Below, piece after piece: positions 6,273 through 12,345 of a stretch of DNA of 12,345 nt; within the stretch, counting starts at the first letter, position 1, and every line of letters begins with the position of its first letter. Source of the DNA: JBAXTE01 sp038240835 (GTDB lineage Bacteria; Bacteroidota; Bacteroidia; Bacteroidales; WCHB1-69); the NCBI GenBank assembly GCA_038240835.1, contig JBBRGJ010000100.1:1-12345 (forward strand). The letters run 5' to 3'. The position numbers were made by a program, and so were the translations under genes. Below the pieces are notes generated by a model. That model searched no databases, had not been told where the DNA came from, and saw only the letters and a list, made by a program, of their open reading frames with translations.

Positions 6273-7368
6273 TTCCATCTGTGAGCCACTCTAAGGTGAG
6301 TTTCACGAATACATTTTCTCGGTAATCATCTTTTTCGAAAAACAGACCAATGTCTCCGTTTTTCAAAACCGTCATGGACGAGTAGGCGGAACCTTTGGCA
6401 TAGATGGTTTTTCCATCGGTCCACGTTTTTCCTTCGTCGTAACTTATTCGAATGGTCATATTTGTGCGGCTATCTTTTGTTTTAGCATTTGAAAACAGGA
6501 GCCTATTTTTCTTTGCGCCATCTTTGGTGGAGGAATATCTGATAATACTCGCATTGCAACTGGAATCTATTAAAGCTGAATCTGTTCTGGAAATCCACGT
6601 TTTACCAGCATCGCTGGATGTGTGAACAAATCTATATCCATTGCCATTCACACGACTATTCACCATCCAAGTTCCATTCGCTAATTCTAAAATTTTAGAT
6701 TCATCACCTGGGACAATTGGGGTGTCTATCAAAGTCCAACTTTCGCCATGGTTGTCGCTACTAAAAAGGAAAAGTCCATTTTTTAAATTTACCAATGTAT
6801 GCACTAATTTCCCACTTTTGGTTTGAATTCCACGTCCAGAAGTGATGAACTTAAAGTCGTGATGCCATTCAGGTTTGCTTATTTGTGAGGTAATATCGCT
6901 CGGAATATTCCAAGTTTTTCCGTTATCATCACTCTTGGTTACTTTCAAATAATAGACATCTTTTTCGAGGTCTAAATCCATATAATTAAAAAACATAAAA
7001 ATAGTTCCCGTTACTTTATCCACAATCATAGATGGATCGGACGCCGATTTACCCAAGGGATAATCCACCACCGTTTCAATTTCCGACCATGTATCGCCAT
7101 TATCCGCACTCCGACGAATCACAATGTTGATGTTGTTGTTCCACTTCAAATCCCCACACGAAGGCACTCTTTGGTCGATGGCCACAACTAAGTCGCCATT
7201 TGGAGCCGTTACAATGGCCGGAATTCTATAACACGCAAATCCATCACCTGGTTTAGAACTGAATAAGTTTTTAAAATCTGGCGTTTTTTGGTCCGTTTGC
7301 ATTTCCTCTTTCTGCGCAAAACTCGAGAAAGAGAGGATAGAAAGAAGAAGGATAAAGAGCGTTTTCAT
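6262..7368 (-). CDS. Secreted exo-alpha-sialidase, GH33 family
   Basis: The 368-residue product begins with a signal peptide (MKTLFILLLSILSFSSFA, likely cleaved before Q19) and one sialidase beta-propeller. The N-terminal arginine motif is YRIP (47-50), a Phe-to-Tyr variant of FRIP. Asp-boxes are SADNGDTW (87-94), SDDNGKTW (146-153), SSDNHGESW (203-211), SSDAGKTW (251-258) and SYDEGKTW (309-316). Active-site residues can be placed by spacing against known GH33 enzymes: Arg48, Asp73 (acid/base), Glu223, Arg239, Arg301 and nucleophile Tyr329. All are present. It should hydrolyse terminal sialic acids from glycans in the periplasm or outside. It lacks a visible type IX secretion C-terminal domain and any carbohydrate-binding module, and no nan catabolic genes adjoin. 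Other nonulosonic acids as substrate cannot be excluded. Confidence 0.88.
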   Translation of the reverse strand: MKTLFILLLSILSFSSFAQKEEMQTDQKTPDFKNLFSSKPGDGFACYRIPAIVTAPNGDLVVAIDQRVPSCGDLKWNNNINIVIRRSADNGDTWSEIETVVDYPLGKSASDPSMIVDKVTGTIFMFFNYMDLDLEKDVYYLKVTKSDDNGKTWNIPSDITSQISKPEWHHDFKFITSGRGIQTKSGKLVHTLVNLKNGLFLFSSDNHGESWTLIDTPIVPGDESKILELANGTWMVNSRVNGNGYRFVHTSSDAGKTWISRTDSALIDSSCNASIIRYSSTKDGAKKNRLLFSNAKTKDSRTNMTIRISYDEGKTWTDGKTIYAKGSAYSSMTVLKNGDIGLFFEKDDYRENVFVKLTLEWLTDGKDK

Positions 7369-7463
7369 TTTAATGGTTTTATTTGATTTTTTAATACTAT
7401 AAATATAATCAATAATTACTTTACTTTTCTTGTTTGCTTTGTTGTTGATTATTTAGGTCAAAC

Positions 7464-7471
7464 CAAACTTA
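7464..7471 (-). promoter_or_regulatory. -7 octamer upstream of the sialidase gene (TAAGTTTG)
   Basis: TAAGTTTG on the minus strand (7471-7464) fits TAnnTTTG, about 95 nt before the sialidase ATG and 60 nt after the stop of the gene at 7531. No -33 TTG is found at normal spacing. A 14-base motif at 7497-7510, shared with the next promoter upstream, lies 25 nt upstream of the octamer. Confidence 0.35.
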
Positions 7472-7530
7472 TCTATATCTACTCTTTTCTTAATTTCATT
7501 CGATTCAAATCCGAAGTGAATCTCCTCAAT

Positions 7531-8676
7531 CTATTCCGCCATATTTACTATTGGAATATTGGTTTTTATCAGTTTAGGAGTATTTGCACTCTTGCGTTTG
7601 TAGACTGGGGTTGCTTCAAATTGTTTTTCAAAAACCACTTTATAGGTGCAAGTTTCAAAAACGGTTGTAAATTTCACATTTACATCAATCGGCGTAATCA
7701 CGCTTTCGTTAAGGAGGCATAAGTAAAGTTTGTCAGAATCAAAATTCTTATTTTTGCCATACGAAACCACGCCTTTTCCCTGTTCGATGGGTTTGATCTC
7801 TTTTTGTTTCAGAAAAAGCTGTGCATCCAGACTATCGGCAACAAAATAATAACTGACATTCTTTCCTTTTGAAGGGACAATAAATGTTGGAATAACCCCC
7901 ACGGCAAATCCTAATAAAGGGTTCACAAACATCGACAAAAGTGCGCCTCCCAACTTTCCGGCAGCTTTTACAGTGCCATGCCAGCTCTCTTCTGCTTCCT
8001 GCCCTACACCAATCCAATACACCCATTCTAAGGGTTTCTTTTCATAAAGTTGGGATTTTACCTCTTCGCCAATTTTAATTTCAATCACGGTTCTGTTTTT
8101 CTTCAAAAATGGAATGGCAGCCTCTAAGCGGATGTTTTTATCGATGTTTAGCTCGTCTTCATGTTTGCAGGTGTCCAACACCTCTTTCGAAACATCAAAC
8201 CAAGTGGTATCGTAACGCACAATTTTATCCGATGCGCGAATATCATACACTAATTCGACTTGCTCCGTCCAAAGCGGATTTGTGTCAAACGTATTGAATT
8301 TATCCATCGAGGGTTTCCGAAAAACATTCAGATGGAAGTTCCGAGGGAAAATGCAGCTGTTTTTGAATAAAAAAGAGTAAACAGCGGTATGAGGGACGGT
8401 AAACGTGCCATTTTGGAGACTCGATAATTTGTTTATTTGATAAACAGCAGCTCCATTAAACAATGACATTTCAAATAGTGCAATCTTCTTCCCATGCGAC
8501 TCTTCAAAATCGAAAGAGATGACATCCCCTTGGTGAAAACTCAAAAAAATGGTCTCCGTTGAAAGTCCTTTGACTTTAAAATCTTTGCTCATCACCCGAA
8601 TATTGTCGGTGCTAAATAACGAAAATGAGTTCAATAGGAAAACTAAACTAATTCCAAAACGAAACAATCTATTCAT
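7531..8676 (-). CDS. Secreted protein of unknown function with a GOLD-like N-terminal region
   Basis: This 381-residue protein has a signal peptide (about residues 1-22, ending near LFST) and no enzyme motif I recognise. Residues 35-120 look like a beta-sandwich: GDVISFDFEE (50-59), then VPHTAVYSFLFKNSCIF (94-110), then RNFHLNVFRKP (112-122). The pattern of an aromatic-rich strand ending in FxN followed by a short basic strand recalls GOLD/emp24-type domains. WVYWIGVGQEAEESW (218-232) leads into a Gly-rich hydrophobic stretch (about 239-268) that could insert into or lie on a membrane, followed by a second beta-rich part with KGVVSYGKN (301-309). From memory, similar proteins with a YWIGVGQEA motif are common uncharacterised proteins in Bacteroidota; this needs a profile search. 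It has 162 nt and 195 nt gaps on either side, so it is probably monocistronic. Function unknown. Confidence 0.75.
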   Translation of the reverse strand: MNRLFRFGISLVFLLNSFSLFSTDNIRVMSKDFKVKGLSTETIFLSFHQGDVISFDFEESHGKKIALFEMSLFNGAAVYQINKLSSLQNGTFTVPHTAVYSFLFKNSCIFPRNFHLNVFRKPSMDKFNTFDTNPLWTEQVELVYDIRASDKIVRYDTTWFDVSKEVLDTCKHEDELNIDKNIRLEAAIPFLKKNRTVIEIKIGEEVKSQLYEKKPLEWVYWIGVGQEAEESWHGTVKAAGKLGGALLSMFVNPLLGFAVGVIPTFIVPSKGKNVSYYFVADSLDAQLFLKQKEIKPIEQGKGVVSYGKNKNFDSDKLYLCLLNESVITPIDVNVKFTTVFETCTYKVVFEKQFEATPVYKRKSANTPKLIKTNIPIVNMAE

Positions 8677-8728
8677 CAGTATAAAGTTAAATGGGTTTTT
8701 ATTCCCGATTGTAAAATATATTATCTGA

Positions 8729-8736
8729 CAAATTTA
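8729..8736 (-). promoter_or_regulatory. -7 octamer upstream of the GOLD-like protein gene (TAAATTTG)
   Basis: TAAATTTG on the minus strand (8736-8729) matches TAnnTTTG, 52 nt before the ATG at 8676. The same octamer, continued by TC (TAAATTTGTC), precedes ygbA. No TTG occurs at the -33 position. Ten bases upstream is the shared 14-base motif at 8747-8760. Confidence 0.42.
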
Positions 8737-8807
8737 AGGATAATTCATTTGATTCGAATGGTTTTTTAATTATTGAATTCAGATTTAAGTAATACGATCA
8801 AAATATT

Positions 8808-8838
8808 AAAAAAAAATCTTAAGTTTCTACTTTTTTTT
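8808..8838. terminator. A-run/stem/T-run hairpin, possible bidirectional terminator
   Basis: A nine-A run (8808-8816) and an eight-T run (8831-8838) flank a short AAGT-TTCT-ACTT core (8821-8832). On the minus strand this is eight A, AAGT-AGAA-ACTT, then AAGA and nine T. The long A/T arms plus core could fold into a terminator ending the SGNH-LysM transcript, whose stop codon is 34 nt upstream. The stem is A+T-rich with an asymmetric bulge, so strength is uncertain. Confidence 0.35.
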
Positions 8839-8871
8839 GAAATGGGAGGTCTCCTTAGCGGATGATGAACT

Positions 8872-10332
8872 CTATTTCCCTTTGGATGGAATAATCAGCG
8901 TATCGCCAATTTTGATGTTTGCAGAGGGGAGATTATTGGCTTTTTTGAGGGATGCAATCGAACAACGATATTTTTTAGCAATGTTGGTTAACGTATCGCC
9001 TTTTTTAACGGTGTGTGTAATGGTTTTGGGATTTTTAGTGGGTGGATCAATTGCTTTTTTGCCTGAAAATGCGGTCATCTGGTTCTCTATTTCTGCTTGC
9101 AAATCTTCGGTATTTACCGATTTTGATTTGGTTTTGTTGTATGCTTCCAAAAAAGCCAAACTCAACATATTTCCCTGCAATTGGTAGCCAGATTTAAAAA
9201 AATGAAGTTTATCCTTCTGCGCTAATCCAGCGTTTCTCCATACATCCATTGTAGAGTCGCCACCCATTACAGCGTCTAAGTCCCAATAAGCGACTTCTGT
9301 ATTTGCAACAATTTTTGCAAGGGATTTGTTGATTTCGTTCTTGTGTAATGGATATTGATTGTTGCTTTTAGTGTCGGGTGCTGAGGTGATTAATATTTCA
9401 ACTCCTGGAATTTCTGCTTTTATTTGCTTGATAAATTTTACAATCTCTTTGATGTAACTTTTTGAATCGAAATTAGGAAGATACGTTTCGTTTGATCCGT
9501 ATGAGAACAGGATTAAATTGGGTTTTAACTGAGCCAGTTGTGAAATCAACAGGGGCGTATTCTGAGTTATCTGTGGAAATTTTGCTCCAACTACCCCACA
9601 ATGGTGGTATTGAACTCCTTTGTGCTGCGATGTTTCAAAAAGTATCCCATAAAATGTGAACTCTGATTGTATCTGATCTGTTTTGGTGAGTGAGAAACTG
9701 AAGTTTGCTGATTTTGTGTCATTATAAAACCGAGTAGACTGCCAGTCGGAGTTGGAAAAATTCACCAAAGGTTTTTTGGTAGAGTTTTCGCAACTTATCT
9801 CAAAATTATTTACTCCATGAAAAATAGAAACTGATTTGATGGCGTTTGGATTGTTTCCCGGAAGATAATTGATGTTAAACTTGGCAGTGGTATCTTCTGT
9901 TTTTAATCCGTAGCCCTTAACTCCGATGCGAATTTTGGATGCATTTGAGTTGATGTTGTTAAACTCCCATGTTCCAGTAAAATTTGATGATAACGACGAT
10001 GGTCCGATACTTTTGCAAGCAGAGTAGGGAAACAAAAGTCCATTTCCAGCATCTCCAAATATGGTTTGTAAGTTTTTTTCTATGGCACCCGAAAAGTGAC
10101 CCATTTGAATGTGTGAATCGCCAAAATGAACCACCACAAACGTTGAATCTGCGCCAGATTTTATAGCATTTAACCGCTGGAACGAGCGACTTAATGCTTT
10201 TGGATTTCGAATTACATTCTCTGATAAATTGATTGGATTTACAAGCAAAATACTATCTTCAGGCTGAATTTGCGATTTCAGACTTTGAGATATTATAAGC
10301 AATAAAAACAGACAAATACCTGATTTATACAT
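8872..10332 (-). CDS. Secreted SGNH/GDSL esterase with C-terminal LysM domain
   Basis: The 486-residue protein starts with a signal peptide (1-20, likely cleaved before Q21). The SGNH catalytic blocks are VVVHFGDSHIQMG (66-78, nucleophile Ser73), a block II glycine in CGVVGA (245-250), block III FSYGSNE (276-282, Asn281) and block V KDKLHF (373-378, Asp374 and His377). About 170 residues of beta-rich sequence are inserted between blocks I and II. Residues 439-482 are a LysM domain, with HTVKKGDTLTNIAKKY (440-455), NLPSANIKIGDTLIIP (467-482) and a Pro/Lys-rich linker before it. LysM binds GlcNAc-containing glycans, so the enzyme probably acts on acyl (acetyl) esters of peptidoglycan or a related polymer in the periplasm. 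It starts 5 nt after the MBOAT stop. It may be an esterase or the transferase partner of the MBOAT; the sequence cannot decide. Confidence 0.85.
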   Translation of the reverse strand: MYKSGICLFLLLIISQSLKSQIQPEDSILLVNPINLSENVIRNPKALSRSFQRLNAIKSGADSTFVVVHFGDSHIQMGHFSGAIEKNLQTIFGDAGNGLLFPYSACKSIGPSSLSSNFTGTWEFNNINSNASKIRIGVKGYGLKTEDTTAKFNINYLPGNNPNAIKSVSIFHGVNNFEISCENSTKKPLVNFSNSDWQSTRFYNDTKSANFSFSLTKTDQIQSEFTFYGILFETSQHKGVQYHHCGVVGAKFPQITQNTPLLISQLAQLKPNLILFSYGSNETYLPNFDSKSYIKEIVKFIKQIKAEIPGVEILITSAPDTKSNNQYPLHKNEINKSLAKIVANTEVAYWDLDAVMGGDSTMDVWRNAGLAQKDKLHFFKSGYQLQGNMLSLAFLEAYNKTKSKSVNTEDLQAEIENQMTAFSGKKAIDPPTKNPKTITHTVKKGDTLTNIAKKYRCSIASLKKANNLPSANIKIGDTLIIPSKGK

Positions 10333-10337
10333 ATTTG

Positions 10338-11786
10338 CTAAAATTGGAAATAGATAAATGGTTGTACCGAAGAGGATTTTACTTGCAAAAATAGTTGGAT
10401 GAGAATAGCTAGGAATATGAATTTAATAATTAGGTCGGTATCGTAAAATTTATTTTTCACAAATTCTTTGTATTTTTCGGGGACCATTGTGGCTCCAAAG
10501 CCAAAGAGTAACATAAAAATCAACAATGGATTTGTGGCGTAAATGGCTGTAATATAGGCAAAATCGATGCCCGAGAATATCTGTTTGTACATGAGCAACG
10601 CATCGGTCATGGTGGCCGCGCGGAATGGAATCCAAAGCAGCGAAACACAACCAAAAGTAATTATCCACGAGGCAACTTGATACACAGGATGATCAATTTT
10701 CTTAGGGAATTTCATGGCAACGAGTTTGTGAATAATCAGCAAAACTCCATGACCAGCGCCCCAGAAAACGAATTTCCAACTTGCTCCGTGCCAAAATCCA
10801 CCAATCATCATGGTAAGGAATAGAAACAGTAATTGCAAGCGAAATCCTTTTCTGTTTCCGCCAAATGGGATGTAGATGTAATCTCGCAACCAAGTGGAGA
10901 GCGAAATGTGCCACCGTCGCCAAAAGTCGGTAATATTGAGTGATTTATAAGGAGAGCGGAAGTTTACACAAAGGCGGAATCCAAGCAAAAGTGCAATCCC
11001 AATGGCCATGTCGGTATATCCACTAAAGTCGCAGAAAATTTGCAAGGTATACGTGAGCGAAGCCACCAATTGCTCGGTGCCCGAAAATCCTTCTGGTGCA
11101 GAAAAAACGGAATCGGAATATTGTGCAATGTAATCTGCAATGATGGCTTTTTTGATAAACCCTTTGACAATCAGGTATAAAGCTTCATTTATTTTTGGTC
11201 TGTCAATAACGGTGGGTTGCTCAATTTGAGGTAAAAAATCCTTTGCCCGAACAATAGGTCCAGCCACTAAGTGTGGAAAGAAACTCATGTAGAGCATATA
11301 GTTTTTGTATCCACCAGGTTTTAGTTTCTCTTGATATACATCTACTAAGTAACTGATTGATTGAAATGTATAAAACGAAATACCAATGGGAAGGATTAAA
11401 TCGGATAGCTCATATTTGTCACCAAATAGATCGGAAACGTTTTCGAGAAAGAAGTTTCGGTATTTAAAATAGAGAAGAAACGAGAGGCTGAAAATAATTC
11501 CACTAATCAGAATCATCTTTTTCTGTCGTTGATTTTTTGCCATCCCAAGCCAGATGGAAAAAAGATAATCTACAGACAGACAGCTAAAAAGCAAAAGAAT
11601 AAAAATGCCGCTGGACTTATAATAGAAGTAGAATCCAAAAATAATAATGGCAACGTCGCGGATGTTTCGATTTTTAAAAATCAAGGAGTAGAACACCAAA
11701 AAGATGGAAAATATAAACAAGAAAAAACCTGTATGAAACAATAGAGGCTCGTTCGAGTTGTGAAGAAAAATATTAAACCATTCCAT
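10338..11786 (-). CDS. MBOAT-family membrane O-acyltransferase (AlgI/DltB/PatA-like)
   Basis: This 482-residue polytopic protein has around ten or more hydrophobic segments and the MBOAT signatures of the AlgI class: GISFYTFQSISYLVDVY (135-151), FFPHLVAGPIVRAKDFLPQ (169-187), FCDFSGYTDMAIGIALLLG (251-269), DFWRRWHISLSTWLRDYI (287-304, His293) and IGGFWHGASWKFVFWGAGHG (328-347, His333, the invariant catalytic histidine). Such proteins pass an acyl group, usually acetyl from acetyl-CoA, across the membrane for transfer to alginate, peptidoglycan, teichoic acid or other glycans. It is flanked at 5-8 nt by two SGNH genes, the usual partner arrangement. The LysM on one partner favours a peptidoglycan-like acceptor. 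The length agrees with the AlgI family (about 470-520), and all key residues are intact. Confidence 0.93.
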   Translation of the reverse strand: MEWFNIFLHNSNEPLLFHTGFFLFIFSIFLVFYSLIFKNRNIRDVAIIIFGFYFYYKSSGIFILLLFSCLSVDYLFSIWLGMAKNQRQKKMILISGIIFSLSFLLYFKYRNFFLENVSDLFGDKYELSDLILPIGISFYTFQSISYLVDVYQEKLKPGGYKNYMLYMSFFPHLVAGPIVRAKDFLPQIEQPTVIDRPKINEALYLIVKGFIKKAIIADYIAQYSDSVFSAPEGFSGTEQLVASLTYTLQIFCDFSGYTDMAIGIALLLGFRLCVNFRSPYKSLNITDFWRRWHISLSTWLRDYIYIPFGGNRKGFRLQLLFLFLTMMIGGFWHGASWKFVFWGAGHGVLLIIHKLVAMKFPKKIDHPVYQVASWIITFGCVSLLWIPFRAATMTDALLMYKQIFSGIDFAYITAIYATNPLLIFMLLFGFGATMVPEKYKEFVKNKFYDTDLIIKFIFLAILIQLFLQVKSSSVQPFIYFQF

Positions 11787-11794
11787 TCTGTGAT

Positions 11795-12345
11795 CTATTT
11801 TTGTTGTGCAATTATAATTAACGGCGAGTTTTTCTTTTTCATTATGGTGTCTTTTCTTACGCTAAGATCCAATCCATATTTTCCCAAACTCGTTACGTAA
11901 GTGGCCACACTGTCCATCCAAATTCTGGCTCCTCTTTTCGACGGGTGCATTTTGTCTTTGGCACGTTCCAGTTTTAAAGTGTGTGATGGATAGAAAAAAG
12001 CTCCGTTCATTTCGGCCATCAGTGAGGTAATTCCTTTGTCCTTTTTCCACGCTGCGGGTCCAATCCAGAAGTAACGGACTCCTGCTTTTTTCACCGAAGC
12101 TAAAATGCTTTTGATGTATCCTCTTCGATTATCCATATCGGTGACAAACAGTTCGTTCAGTCCAACGGCAATGAATAGATAGGTGGGTTTGTATTTTTTT
12201 ATAAAATAGCTCAACGTATCGGTCTCTGCCCATGTTTTGGTGGATGATCCATACCATATTATCGAAGCCACTAAGTTGTGATTGTTGAGATTACAGTATT
12301 GGTATACTGGATTGTGAAGTCCCTCAAGTTGAGAATCTCCAATCA
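11795..12345 (-). CDS. SGNH/GDSL hydrolase, C-terminal 182 residues (runs off window)
   Basis: The frame is open to the right edge, so the gene begins outside the window. A GTG at 12271 is internal, because the preceding 24 codons encode the catalytic block I, IGDSQLEGL (nucleophile Ser). Block III is FIAVGLNELF (GxNE) and block V is KDKMHPSKRGARIW (Asp and His of DxxH). All SGNH catalytic elements are therefore present. The C-terminal tail after block V is short, with no LysM or membrane segment. The gene ends 8 nt before the MBOAT start, making a three-gene SGNH-MBOAT-SGNH/LysM unit. It is likely a periplasmic O-acyltransferase or esterase working with the MBOAT. Whether it has a signal peptide or membrane anchor cannot be seen. 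Confidence 0.85.
   Translation of the reverse strand, partial: IGDSQLEGLHNPVYQYCNLNNHNLVASIIWYGSSTKTWAETDTLSYFIKKYKPTYLFIAVGLNELFVTDMDNRRGYIKSILASVKKAGVRYFWIGPAAWKKDKGITSLMAEMNGAFFYPSHTLKLERAKDKMHPSKRGARIWMDSVATYVTSLGKYGLDLSVRKDTIMKKKNSPLIIIAQQK

Noticed and set aside
8845..8854. GGAGGTCTCC palindrome as a terminator or ribosome binding site
   Set aside because: It has only a two-base centre and no adjoining T-run on either strand. No supported gene starts just downstream on the plus strand.
8837..9187. Plus-strand open frame of 116 codons
   Set aside because: It lies almost wholly antisense to the LysM and linker region of the SGNH-LysM gene, has no recognisable domain or promoter, and its composition mirrors the true gene.
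6262..10332. Sialidase plus SGNH esterase as a sialate de-O-acetylation pair
   Set aside because: The two are separated by another gene and by promoter-like sequences. The SGNH gene is tied to the MBOAT and carries LysM, so a sialic-acid role has no direct support.
12269..12271. GTG as the start codon of the rightmost SGNH gene
   Set aside because: The frame stays open upstream to the edge and encodes the catalytic IGDSQLEGL block, so the GTG must be internal.
1..12345. CRISPR array, tRNA/rRNA genes, insertion sequences, defence system
   Set aside because: No regularly spaced repeats, cloverleaf-like sequence, transposase or nuclease motifs were seen; intergenic gaps are all under 200 nt.

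Overview
The window is A+T-rich and its promoters look like those of the phylum Bacteroidota: copies of the -7 octamer TAnnTTTG lie upstream of several genes, with no strong Shine-Dalgarno sequences. Signal peptides ending in ...A/S/G|Q, a CruF-type carotenoid hydratase and a crtB-idi-lipocalin-cruF operon fit a pigmented, free-living member of the Flavobacteriia or a related class. I cannot name a genus. All fourteen recognisable genes are on the minus strand, so the window reads biologically from right to left. I see no tRNA, rRNA, IS element or CRISPR array. No gene-free stretch exceeds 200 bases.

Right part (12345 to 8872), an O-acylation cassette: an SGNH esterase cut by the window edge, an AlgI/DltB-type MBOAT membrane acyltransferase, and a secreted SGNH esterase with a C-terminal LysM domain. 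The genes are 5-8 nt apart. Together they look like machinery that adds or removes acyl (probably acetyl) groups on an extracytoplasmic glycan. The LysM domain points to peptidoglycan or another GlcNAc-containing polymer.

Middle (8676 to 4758), four apparently separate units: a secreted protein of unknown function with a GOLD-like N-terminal region; a secreted GH33-type sialidase whose six active-site residues can all be assigned; a small Cys-rich YgbA-family protein (nitrosative-stress associated in enterobacteria); and an FkbM-family methyltransferase. Three have a TAnnTTTG octamer upstream, and the FkbM gene has a full two-part promoter.

Left part (4564 to 1), a tight carotenoid operon: crtB (phytoene synthase), idi (type I isopentenyl-diphosphate isomerase), a Blc-type lipocalin lipoprotein, cruF (carotenoid 1',2'-hydratase family), a PlsC-type acyltransferase, a membrane GT2 glycosyltransferase, and the start of a secreted protein overlapping the glycosyltransferase gene by 28 nt. 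The predicted flow is IPP/DMAPP to phytoene, desaturation and any cyclisation encoded elsewhere, hydration of a psi end, glycosylation of the new hydroxyl, then acylation of the sugar. The likely product is a carotenoid acyl-glycoside, and the lipocalin may bind or transport it. The 193-nt leader of crtB holds two dyad sequences that could be operators.
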